From positions 1 through 23,373 of the IMG/VR virus record IMGVR_UViG_3300017763_000201: a DNA stretch of 23,373 bases. The stretch is one strand, 5' to 3'. How positions within the stretch are numbered: position 1 is the first letter of the stretch; every line of letters begins with the position of its first letter. The translations under genes were made by a program, and so were the position numbers. Below the pieces are notes generated by a model, which was given only the letters and a program-made list of their open reading frames with translations, ran no database searches and was not told the DNA's origin. The stretch is from a virus. Positions 1 through 5,981 of this stretch are shown here, piece after piece.

Positions 1-662
1 CCAGTGCTGGTACATGCGTAAATGGTTCCCAGGAGACCCTGCACCGTGTGCTTGCCTTGCGACATATGGAACTACCTGTGGGAGATTTTATAACTGATGC
101 TCTCACCAATGACGTTCCGAAGTTGGCACGGGAGTTGTTACTTTCCAATGTCAAAGACGAAGAAAACCACGACTTGGCATTGTCTTACATCGCCGATGCT
201 TACGGTACTGATCCTGAAGCTGAGAGGGAAGCACTCCTCCTCCGAGAAGCGTGGACTTCGCATCCTGATCACACGATCCTTAAAGCGATGGTGGCCGAGC
301 GTGCAATTTTCTTCGTTCTACTTCCCTTTTTACGGTTTAATGGTGACGCTGGAATGCGAACAGTATCTGCCGATATCTCCAGGGACGAGCAAGTACATGT
401 TGCAGCAAACTCCATTGTCTGCAAAGAACTCAACCTCGTGGCTTCCCCCAGCCTAGATAAGTTGCGTAAGGCGACTATTAACTGGGTGATGCAACCACTA
501 GGTACAAATACTACCTCTCAATATTTAGATAAAAAATTCTGGCTCGATTCTAGTGATCGGCTGATGTATGAGGGAAAAGCACCTCAACTTTCTGCCACCA
601 AATCAGCTCGTATGCCAGCGTTTTTCGAACATAGCAATGTCAACCTCCCCTCATACGCTTAA
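1..662 (+). CDS. Ferritin-like diiron protein, ribonucleotide reductase beta-like (5' end outside window)
   Basis: The reading frame is open from the left edge (frame starting at base 3), so the start codon lies upstream and the gene is partial. The helical protein carries two ExxH diiron motifs, one at about nt 159-170 (EENH) and one at about nt 387-398 (EQVH). A further helix between them holds a likely ligand Glu at about nt 297. This E...ExxH arrangement is that of the ferritin-like R2 family. T7-like cyanophages such as P-SSP7 carry a ribonucleotide-reductase-domain gene in the DNA-metabolism block just before the structural genes, which fits this position. The inferred role is to supply the radical or metallocofactor for making deoxynucleotides during phage replication. 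No catalytic alpha subunit is visible here. Other ferritin-like diiron oxygenases remain possible. The gene ends 25 nt before the next small gene. Confidence 0.65.
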   Translation, partial: SAGTCVNGSQETLHRVLALRHMELPVGDFITDALTNDVPKLARELLLSNVKDEENHDLALSYIADAYGTDPEAEREALLLREAWTSHPDHTILKAMVAERAIFFVLLPFLRFNGDAGMRTVSADISRDEQVHVAANSIVCKELNLVASPSLDKLRKATINWVMQPLGTNTTSQYLDKKFWLDSSDRLMYEGKAPQLSATKSARMPAFFEHSNVNLPSYA

Positions 663-687
663 CCTCTTAGAGACTAAAGGTATTCAA

Positions 688-825
688 ATGAATGCCTTAG
701 TACAAGAGATGAATGAAACATTCCCACCAGTACAACCCAACCCTTCACAACCAATCGAACAGATCATGTATCAAGCAGGTCAACGAGATGTTGTGGAGTG
801 GTTCTTAAATCAATTGCAGAATTAA
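688..825 (+). CDS. Small hypothetical protein (45 aa)
   Basis: This is a short ORF between the RNR-like gene and the proline-rich gene. The same frame stays open upstream to about 568 inside the previous gene, but the ATG at 688 is preferred: it lies after the previous stop and has an AAGG seven bases upstream. The N-terminus is proline-rich. The C-terminus, about residues 25-45, looks like an amphipathic helix rich in Gln and containing a VVEWF core. I know of no function. Short ORFs of this kind recur just upstream of the portal region in cyanopodoviruses, so it may be a minor virion or assembly factor, but that is inference from position only. Confidence 0.6.
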   Translation: MNALVQEMNETFPPVQPNPSQPIEQIMYQAGQRDVVEWFLNQLQN

Positions 826-827
826 CC

Positions 828-1079
828 ATGTGTTTAGGCGGAAACCAACGATCAGCTCCAAAGCCACCACCACTTCCACCAGCTACACCACCACCAGCTC
901 CAGCTCCTGAACCAGCTCCAGCTCCAACAGACCTTCAATCTAATAAAGAAGGTACTAAGTTGAAATCAAAATCAAGTGCTAGAGAGAGGCAAGGTATTGT
1001 CAACAAAGGTTCAGGACAACTACGGATCCCTCTCAATACAGGTACTGATAAAGCACCTAGTGGAGGACTAAATGTATAA
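828..1079 (+). CDS. Proline-rich small protein upstream of portal (T7 gp7.3-like by position)
   Basis: The protein is 83 aa and starts at the ATG two bases after the previous stop. An earlier in-frame start near 798 would overlap the upstream gene and is less likely. Residues 10-34 are a Pro/Ala-rich extended segment of PPP and PAPAP units. A lysine- and serine-rich linker follows, then a C-terminus ending in an LRIPLNTG segment and GLNV. The last 8 nt overlap the portal start, so the portal may be translationally coupled to it. Proline-rich small proteins of this layout, often beginning with a Gly-rich stretch, commonly precede the portal in T7-like phages. T7 gp7.3, a tail-assembly protein, sits in the equivalent place. 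Homology to gp7.3 is not demonstrated here. Confidence 0.6.
   Translation: MCLGGNQRSAPKPPPLPPATPPPAPAPEPAPAPTDLQSNKEGTKLKSKSSARERQGIVNKGSGQLRIPLNTGTDKAPSGGLNV
1062..1066 (+). promoter_or_regulatory. Ribosome binding site for the portal gene (GGAGG)
   Basis: A full GGAGG lies five bases upstream of the ATG at 1072. It is one of the few classical Shine-Dalgarno sites in the window and fixes the portal start inside the end of the preceding gene. It stands out because most genes between 4.2 and 10.1 kb lack such a site. Confidence 0.75.
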
Positions 1080-2694
1080 GGCAAGACTACGTTACGCAGA
1101 ACTACAAGGGGGACGTTCACAGTTCCTAGATGTAGCTCGTGAATGTTCTCGCCTTACACTTCCTTACCTTGTCAAAGATGATGACAGTGGTGAAACACAT
1201 AAGAATCTTCCTACTCCATGGCAATCAGTAGGAGCTAAGTCAGTTGTCAACTTAACTTCTAAGTTGATGCTGGCTCTCCTACCTCCACAGACTACCTTCT
1301 TTAAGCTGCAGTTACGTGACGACAAGCTCGGCACTGAACTACCACTAGAGATGAAGTCTGAAATGGAACTCTCCTTTTCTAAGATGGAGAGAATGGTCAT
1401 GGATTATATCAATGCATCTAATGATCGTGTTGTATTAAACCAGGCAATCAAACATCTGATTGTCAGTGGTAATGCACTGGTCTATATGCATAAGGATGGT
1501 CTTAAGTGCTTCCCATTGAACCGCTTTGTTGTCAACAGAGATGGTAATGGTAATGTACACGAGATTGTAACCAAAGAGATTATCTCTAAGAAACTACTTG
1601 GGTTTGAAATACCTGAGCGTAAGCCTAATGCTGTCGGACACGATGGTATTAATAGTAATGGCAAAGATGATGACGTAGAGGTGTATACCTATGTCCGCAT
1701 GGATGAGAAGAGTGGTCGGTGGACCTGGCATCAGGAGGTAGACGATAAGATCGTTCCTGATAGCCGTAGCACCGCACCTAAGTCTGCCTCACCCTGGTTA
1801 GTTCTTCGCTTTGCAAATGTAGATGGTGAAGATTATGGTCGTGGACGTGTAGAAGAATTCCTAGGTGATTTCAAGTCACTTGAGGCACTCTCTCAGGCCC
1901 TTGTAGAAGGCTCTGCAGCAGCCGCTAAAGTAATCTTTACTGTATCCCCTTCAAGTACAACTAAACCCGCTGCCCTGGAGCGTGCAGGCAACGGAGCGAT
2001 TATTCAAGGCAGACCTGATGACATTGGTGTTGTACAAGTAGGAAAGACAGCTGACTTCAGAACAGCTGCAGAGATGGCTAACAATATTGAGCGTCGTCTA
2101 CAAGATGCGTTCCTTATTCTTGCTGTTAGACAGTCAGAACGTACAACTGCCCAAGAGGTCCAACTCACTCAACTTGAATTGGAACAGCAACTTGGTGGAT
2201 TGTTCAGCCTACTGACTGAAGAGTTCCTTAGACCTTATCTAGCTCGCACTCTACTTGTTCTGCAACGTAGTGGTCAGCTACCTAAGATCCCTAAAGACTT
2301 TGTACGTCCACAGATCGTGGCTGGTGTTAATGCACTTGGCCGTGGCCAAGATCAACAGAGTCTTACTCAATTCATTACAACGATTGCTCAGACAATGGGT
2401 CCTGAAGCAATTCAAAAATACATCGACCCTGCAGAGTATCTGAAACGTCTTGCTGCAGCCCAAGGTATTGATTACCTCGGCTTGATTAAGACACCACAAC
2501 AACTGCAAGGTGAGAAGCAAGAACAGATGCAGATGGCACAACAGCAATCACTTGTTGATCAAGCTGGTCAACTTGCCAGTGCACCAATGATGGACCCAAG
2601 TAAAAACCCTAATTTAGATGGCAACCAAACGGCGCAAGCCAACCCAGACGGAGCCGGAACGGACGGCCCGGAAGGTTTCGAACCCCCCAACTGA
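1072..2694 (+). CDS. Portal (head-tail connector) protein, T7 gp8 family
   Basis: The protein is 540 aa, close to T7 gp8 (about 536 aa). It forms the dodecameric ring at the capsid vertex through which DNA is packaged and ejected. Family hallmarks are visible in order: an N-terminal helical segment with the SVGAKSVVNLTSKLMLALLPP stretch (about residues 50-70), a central beta-rich and helical body with the SPWLVLRFANVDGEDYGRG segment (about 240-260), and a Gln-rich C-terminal tail (about 460-540). The start is set by GGAGG. The last 77 nt overlap the next ORF in another frame, and that overlap is unusually GC-rich (46 of 68 bases at 2621-2688). The stop is preceded by a run of six C. The extreme C-terminus (Gly/Asn/Asp-rich) looks poorly constrained. 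Confidence 0.95.
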   Translation: MYKARLRYAELQGGRSQFLDVARECSRLTLPYLVKDDDSGETHKNLPTPWQSVGAKSVVNLTSKLMLALLPPQTTFFKLQLRDDKLGTELPLEMKSEMELSFSKMERMVMDYINASNDRVVLNQAIKHLIVSGNALVYMHKDGLKCFPLNRFVVNRDGNGNVHEIVTKEIISKKLLGFEIPERKPNAVGHDGINSNGKDDDVEVYTYVRMDEKSGRWTWHQEVDDKIVPDSRSTAPKSASPWLVLRFANVDGEDYGRGRVEEFLGDFKSLEALSQALVEGSAAAAKVIFTVSPSSTTKPAALERAGNGAIIQGRPDDIGVVQVGKTADFRTAAEMANNIERRLQDAFLILAVRQSERTTAQEVQLTQLELEQQLGGLFSLLTEEFLRPYLARTLLVLQRSGQLPKIPKDFVRPQIVAGVNALGRGQDQQSLTQFITTIAQTMGPEAIQKYIDPAEYLKRLAAAQGIDYLGLIKTPQQLQGEKQEQMQMAQQQSLVDQAGQLASAPMMDPSKNPNLDGNQTAQANPDGAGTDGPEGFEPPN

Positions 2695-2854
2695 GAAACC
2701 TGAACTCATTGTAGAAGAACCAGTTGCCAAGTTAGGCAACATGAAGGTCCGAAAGATTGGAACACCAACCTTAGGACGTACACCGAACTACGTAGAAACA
2801 ATCGGACTAGGACACTTAGAAGTAATTACAGCACATGGCAACACTGACGTATGA
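2618..2854 (+). CDS. Small ORF overlapping the end of the portal gene
   Basis: The 78-aa ORF begins inside the portal gene (77-nt overlap, +1 frame relative to it) and overlaps the scaffold start by 20 nt. The N-terminal third, encoded in the overlap, is basic and low-complexity. The C-terminal two-thirds is more protein-like (VRKIGTPTLGRTPNYVETIGL). A TAG immediately precedes the ATG at 2618, so this frame begins exactly there. The position, between portal and scaffold, is one where cyanopodoviruses carry a small conserved ORF. Its function is unknown to me. An alternative is expression as a portal extension by +1 slippage on the C run at 2683-2688 (see findings). Confidence 0.55.
   Translation: MATKRRKPTQTEPERTARKVSNPPTEKPELIVEEPVAKLGNMKVRKIGTPTLGRTPNYVETIGLGHLEVITAHGNTDV
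2621..2688. other. GC-rich island at portal 3' end
   Basis: By hand count 46 of 68 bases are G or C, against roughly 21-28 per 60 in ordinary lines of this window. It coincides with the two-frame overlap of the portal C-terminus and the next ORF and ends in a run of six C before the portal stop. Confidence 0.85.
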
Positions 2855-3620
2855 TCCAACCCCTGCTGATCAACCTGAATTCTCTGAAGAAGAGCTTGAC
2901 TCACTACAACGTGGTGAGGAGATGGCAGGTGAAGAACAGCAGCTACTAGCAGGTAAATATACCAATGCTGAGGAACTAGAGAAAGCTTATATCGAACTTC
3001 AAAAGAAGCTAGGTAGTGGAGAAGAAGAAGATGGGACTCCCTCTTCAGTAGAAGAAGAGGAGACAGTAGAAGAAGAGATAGAGGTATCAGCTGGTGAAGT
3101 ACTCATTACTGATGCTTCACTTGAGTATGCAGAGAGTGGTCAACTATCTCCTGAGACTATGGAGAAGTTCGGCAGTATGTCTTCCCAAGAATTGGTTGAA
3201 GCATACATGCAACACCGTGCTAATAACCCGCAAGAAGAAGCAGCACCTGTTGCTGATCTTACTGATTCACAAGTCAATTACATTAAGAACCAAGCAGGTG
3301 GTGAAGAGTCTTACAACACACTTGTCTCTTGGGCAGGTGAGAATTTACCTGAGCAATACGTAGCTGCTTTCGACAACATCGTAGAGAGTGGCAATGTAGA
3401 AGCTATCACCATTGCTGTTGCTGGACTTCGTTCACAGTATGAACAGGTAAATGGTTACGAAGGCAAGATGCTATCTGGTAAGGGTGCTCCACAACAAGTG
3501 GATGCATTCCGTAGTCAAGCAGAAGTTGTACAAGCTATGGCTGACCCTAGGTATGACAACGATCCTGCATATCGAAATGATGTATTTGAAAAACTCTCAC
3601 GATCCAATATTGATTACTAA
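2835..3620 (+). CDS. Capsid assembly scaffolding protein, T7 gp9-like
   Basis: This is a 261-aa, strongly acidic, Gln/Glu-rich protein directly after the portal block and upstream of the capsid gene, where T7 has gp9 (307 aa). Residues about 10-85 are dominated by Glu, including EEEDG and EEEETVEEE runs. The remainder is predicted helical with further acidic segments, ending in an aromatic tail. Scaffold proteins guide capsid protein into procapsids and are then released. Sequence conservation in this family is low, so the call rests on composition, size and position. It starts within the preceding ORF without a clear Shine-Dalgarno. Its stop overlaps the hli start by one base (TAATG). Confidence 0.85.
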   Translation: MATLTYDPTPADQPEFSEEELDSLQRGEEMAGEEQQLLAGKYTNAEELEKAYIELQKKLGSGEEEDGTPSSVEEEETVEEEIEVSAGEVLITDASLEYAESGQLSPETMEKFGSMSSQELVEAYMQHRANNPQEEAAPVADLTDSQVNYIKNQAGGEESYNTLVSWAGENLPEQYVAAFDNIVESGNVEAITIAVAGLRSQYEQVNGYEGKMLSGKGAPQQVDAFRSQAEVVQAMADPRYDNDPAYRNDVFEKLSRSNIDY

Positions 3621-3811
3621 TGACAGCAATTAAAGAAGACGGTGGCCGTCTGAATATGTACGCAATTGAACCCCCTATTGAAATTATGGAAGTTAACGAA
3701 ACTCACAATGTAAAGGCTGAACGTCTCAATGGACGCTTGGCAATGCTCGGCTTTGTAGCTGCAGTAGTCAGCTATGTATTCACCGGTAAGCTTGTCTTTG
3801 GTGTGTGGTAA
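3620..3811 (+). CDS. hli: High-light-inducible protein (Hli/HLIP)
   Basis: The 63-aa single-helix member of the chlorophyll a/b-binding superfamily has the diagnostic AERLNGRLAMLGFVAAVV stretch at residues 33-50. It contains E34 and N37 of the ExxNGR chlorophyll-binding motif, and the membrane helix is followed by a short C-terminus. Hlips sit in the thylakoid membrane near photosystem II and help protect it from excess light. Phage copies are thought to support photosynthesis during infection. The gene begins on the scaffold stop (1-nt overlap) and overlaps the following mini-gene by one base, so it is embedded in the structural operon. In P-SSP7-like phages hli and psbA likewise sit before the capsid gene, but here 2.2 kb separates the two. 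Confidence 0.95.
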   Translation: MTAIKEDGGRLNMYAIEPPIEIMEVNETHNVKAERLNGRLAMLGFVAAVVSYVFTGKLVFGVW

Positions 3812-3930
3812 TGGCACATACAAAGGGCCACAAGAAACCAGCAACCAGTAAGTCTTGTTGGAAAGGATACAAGAAAGAAGGAACAAAAGTTAAGGCTGGT
3901 AAAAAAGTAAACAACTGCAAAAAGAAATGA
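3811..3930 (+). CDS. 39-aa Lys/Cys-rich mini-protein (CWKGYKKEG motif)
   Basis: The ORF starts at the ATG that overlaps the hli stop (TAATG) and ends by a 4-nt ATGA overlap with the RlpA-like gene. It is too short for default ORF calling, but both tight junctions support it. The protein is very basic (roughly one third Lys) and contains a CWKGYKKEGTK segment, a Gly-Lys spacer, and a VNNCKKK tail. The motif order CWxGY...KxGxK...NC resembles a short tail found on many marine phage proteins. I recall the motif but not an established function. The two Cys residues, about 20 apart, could bind metal or form a disulfide. Confidence 0.65.
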   Translation: MAHTKGHKKPATSKSCWKGYKKEGTKVKAGKKVNNCKKK

Positions 3931-4223
3931 TAGGTGTCGGAGCTACACTTCTCCTTATGGCAAGTTGGTATGGACCTGGATTCAATGGGAACCTTACAGC
4001 TAACGGAGAACGCTACAATCAACACGCGAGTACAGCAGCACATAAGACACTTCCTTTTGGGACCAAACTGAAAGTTTGTTATCAAAGTTGTGAGGTTGTT
4101 CGTATCAATGATCGCGGACCTTTCATACCTGGACGCTCCCTTGACCTAAGTAAAGGTACAGCTGAACGCATTGGTTTTATCCATTCAGGTATAGGACAAG
4201 TAAAAGTTACACGTTTGAATTAA
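3927..4223 (+). CDS. RlpA-like double-psi beta-barrel peptidoglycan hydrolase
   Basis: The 98-aa protein is essentially a bare RlpA domain. After a short hydrophobic N-terminus (residues 1-11), it has ASWYGPGFNG at 12-21, TANGERYN at 24-31, TAAHKTLPFGTKLKV at 36-50, VVRINDRGPF at 57-66 and GRSLDLSKGTAERIGF at 69-84. E28, H39 and D62 align with the active-site region known from Pseudomonas RlpA, a lytic transglycosylase acting on glycan strands stripped of stem peptides. In cyanophages such a gene is a lysis candidate. The N-terminus could be a weak signal or anchor, and a second in-frame Met at residue 11 would remove it. The start overlaps the previous stop (ATGA). Two Cys residues (51 and 55) lie close together. 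Confidence 0.88.
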   Translation: MIGVGATLLLMASWYGPGFNGNLTANGERYNQHASTAAHKTLPFGTKLKVCYQSCEVVRINDRGPFIPGRSLDLSKGTAERIGFIHSGIGQVKVTRLN

Positions 4224-4225
4224 TT

Positions 4226-4453
4226 ATGTCACCACAAGCACCCTCACCGCATGGACGTTATTCATCGCGGCAAATGGAAACAGGTATCAGCGTACCTGAA
4301 CACGATCATATTTCACTGATTAATAACGCTGACGGAAATCCCACCCAAGTCATCTACAGGACAGGTGGGTCATCTGGAACTATTGTAGGGACAGTAGTTA
4401 TGTCTTACAACTCTACAAGTGGTTTCTTAGAAACAGTACAAAAAATACAATAA
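4226..4453 (+). CDS. Hypothetical protein (75 aa), possible virion protein
   Basis: The ATG lies 2 nt after the RlpA-like stop, with an AATTAATT leader and no Shine-Dalgarno. It overlaps the next gene by one base (TAATG). The protein has a Pro/Ser-rich N-terminus with SRQMETGISVPEHDHIS, then a probable beta-strand region with VIYRTGG, GTIVGTVVMSY and FLETVQKI. The C-terminal strand pattern resembles short phage structural subunits, but I do not recognise a family. Immediate linkage to the collagen-like genes makes a role in a surface fibre or its attachment plausible, though unproven. Confidence 0.6.
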   Translation: MSPQAPSPHGRYSSRQMETGISVPEHDHISLINNADGNPTQVIYRTGGSSGTIVGTVVMSYNSTSGFLETVQKIQ

Positions 4454-5013
4454 TGATTAAACTTCACCCCATTACTGGTCAAATAGTTTACGCACCTGAC
4501 TTCGGTCCGATGGGACCAGTAGGTGAGACTGGAGATAAAGGAGACGAAGGTGAGCAAGGACCACAAGGTGTAGAAGGTAAGCCCGGTCTTAATGGAAAGG
4601 ATGGTGTAAGAGGTTCAAGGGGAAGTACTGGTACTCCTGGCGAAAACGGACTTGGAATACTCAGTGGAGCAGAGCCACCTGATACTGATCTAGGTAGACC
4701 TGGAGAGTTCTATATTGATTACTCTGCTTGGGTTATTTATGGTCCCAAGGGAGCGGAGTACTGGCCCCCAGGATGCTCAATTATTGGACCTGCTGGTAAA
4801 GCTGGAACACCAGGACTAAATGGTGTTGACGGTATTGACGGTGTTGACGGTGTTGACGGTATTGACGGGCCACAAGGTCAAGCCGGTCCACCAGGTCAAC
4901 AAGGTCCCCCAGGTATTCAAGGGCCACGTGGTTCACAAAGTTTCCGAACTTCAGAGCAAACTAACGGACAACAAGATAATAGTTACAAAGGTATTAATGT
5001 CTATTCAAAATAA
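4453..5013 (+). CDS. Collagen-like protein with two Gly-X-Y blocks
   Basis: The protein is 186 aa. Uninterrupted Gly-X-Y runs occupy residues 18-68 and 112-161. A folded insert of about 43 residues separates them, with FYIDYSAWVIYGPKG, a pattern seen in phage fibre and collar proteins. The second block includes GVDGIDG repeats encoded by a 9-bp DNA tandem repeat (4822-4866) and ends in PPG/PRG units. The C-terminus is polar and rich in Asn, Gln and Ser. Collagen-like domains in phages form trimeric rods in tail fibres or head decorations, so this is probably a virion surface fibre. The start overlaps the previous stop by one base. A second collagen-like gene follows after a 6-nt gap. Confidence 0.85.
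   Translation: MIKLHPITGQIVYAPDFGPMGPVGETGDKGDEGEQGPQGVEGKPGLNGKDGVRGSRGSTGTPGENGLGILSGAEPPDTDLGRPGEFYIDYSAWVIYGPKGAEYWPPGCSIIGPAGKAGTPGLNGVDGIDGVDGVDGIDGPQGQAGPPGQQGPPGIQGPRGSQSFRTSEQTNGQQDNSYKGINVYSK
4822..4866 (+). repeat. Five tandem 9-bp units in collagen-like gene 1
   Basis: The units are GGTGTTGAC or GGTATTGAC in the order GTT, ATT, GTT, GTT, ATT, encoding Gly-Val-Asp or Gly-Ile-Asp. The only variation is one base, so the array probably grew recently by slippage. Copy-number change would lengthen the collagen rod in three-residue steps without breaking frame. Confidence 0.9.
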
Positions 5014-5019
5014 TTTATT

Positions 5020-5877
5020 ATGCCGTATCAATTCAGCCCTATACCGGGCTTTACACAGAGAGTAGGAGGAGGGGGTGCAACTGGCCCACAAGGCCCACAA
5101 GGCCCTGCCGGTGCAGACGGTGCAGACTCAACAGTTGTCGGTCCACAAGGTCCTGCCGGAGCTGATGGAGCTGATGGAGCTGATGGAGCTGATGGAGCTG
5201 ACTCAACAGTTGCAGGTCCTGAGGGACCACAGGGTGACCCAGGCACCAACGGTACTGATGGGACCAACGGTACTGATGGTACTGATGGTACTGATGGTAC
5301 TGATGGTACCAACGGTACTAACGGTGCTGGATTCACTGGGGGTTCTTACAACTCTGGAACAGGTGTAGTTACATTTACATCTGACGACGGACTTGGTTTT
5401 AGTACAAGTGACTTGCGAGGTGCTGCTGGATCTCCGGGTGCTTCTATTTTAGTAGCCAGTTATAGCGATACCTCTGGTGGGCAAAACGTTAATAGCACAA
5501 CTGCTACCCGTCTTACTGATATCACTAACACTGTTATCGAAGACTCTCCATACAGCAACTCTTCAGGTGTCATTACTATCTCTACAACAGGTGTGTATGA
5601 AATATATGCTTCTGTAGGTGTGTTTGGTAGTACAGGTAATTACCGCTATACTGCTGAACTAGACGTTCGTTTAAATAACACTGTGGTTGCCCGTCAGAGA
5701 GGTGCTTATGTTCGTAACGGATCTGGTTCAAGAGATAGTTATGTTAACGTTTCTACAATCATAGATGTCACAGCTGGTCAGACTATCGATTTCACCATTA
5801 GGCGGATTAATACTACGTCTGGTAATGCTGTGACCGTTGCTGATACTTCTCGTATCCTTATTAAGAAGCTTCAATGA
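5020..5877 (+). CDS. Collagen-like protein with C-terminal C1q/TNF-like domain
   Basis: The protein is 285 aa. After a short Gly-rich N-terminus, Gly-X-Y repeats run from about residue 22 to 104, dominated by GAD, GTD and GTN triplets. A short linker follows (GSYNSGTGVVTFTSDDGLGF at about 108-127). The last 140 residues (about 145-285) are a beta-rich globular domain with VYEIYASVGVFG, LDVRLNN and VTAGQTIDFTIRRINTTSG. This arrangement resembles a C1q/TNF-like trimeric jelly roll, which typically nucleates and caps collagen triple helices. It is likely a trimeric virion fibre or knob that binds a host surface. The leader AATAATTTATT has no Shine-Dalgarno. A terminator hairpin follows the stop directly. 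A C1q fold is inferred from pattern and not proven. Confidence 0.82.
   Translation: MPYQFSPIPGFTQRVGGGGATGPQGPQGPAGADGADSTVVGPQGPAGADGADGADGADGADSTVAGPEGPQGDPGTNGTDGTNGTDGTDGTDGTDGTNGTNGAGFTGGSYNSGTGVVTFTSDDGLGFSTSDLRGAAGSPGASILVASYSDTSGGQNVNSTTATRLTDITNTVIEDSPYSNSSGVITISTTGVYEIYASVGVFGSTGNYRYTAELDVRLNNTVVARQRGAYVRNGSGSRDSYVNVSTIIDVTAGQTIDFTIRRINTTSGNAVTVADTSRILIKKLQ
5158..5202 (+). repeat. Five tandem 9-bp GGAGCTGAT units
   Basis: Four exact GGAGCTGAT copies are followed by GGAGCTGAC, encoding Gly-Ala-Asp. Near-perfect DNA identity, including the synonymous positions, points to recent slippage expansion inside the collagen-like rod. Confidence 0.9.
5242..5322 (+). repeat. Nine 9-bp units encoding Gly-Thr-Asp/Asn
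   Basis: Units of the form GG(N)AC(Y)RAY encode G-T-N or G-T-D in the order N, D, N, D, D, D, D, N, N. The four central GGTACTGAT copies are identical. Outer copies vary at synonymous positions, as expected of an array expanding from its centre. Confidence 0.88.
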
Positions 5878-5883
5878 TTTAGT

Positions 5884-5918
5884 AAGGGAGCACCTCAGAG
5901 TCGGACTCCCTTTTCTTT
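5884..5918 (+). terminator. Rho-independent terminator between collagen-like gene and psbA
   Basis: A 7-bp stem AAGGGAG (5884-5890) pairs with CTCCCTT (5906-5912) around a 15-base loop. It is followed by a T-rich run (TTTTCTTTT, 5911-5919). It starts 7 bases after the collagen-like stop codon. It would separate the upstream structural block from psbA, leaving about 60 bases for any psbA promoter. Confidence 0.75.
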
Positions 5919-5981
5919 TGCCTGCCCTGGCACTAAATGGGTCTTACTTACTAGAACAAAAAACAATGAATTACTATTTAA

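Noticed and set aside
4822-5322. CRISPR-like array
   Set aside because: The repeats are contiguous 9-bp coding units without spacers.
5028-5336. Reverse-strand frame with PSVPSVP repeats
   Set aside because: It is simply the reverse complement of the 9-bp collagen repeats, which leave all frames free of stops.
5918-5981. Sigma-70 type promoter for psbA
   Set aside because: A weak TTGCCT lies at the right place, but no good -10 hexamer follows at proper spacing, so no promoter is called.
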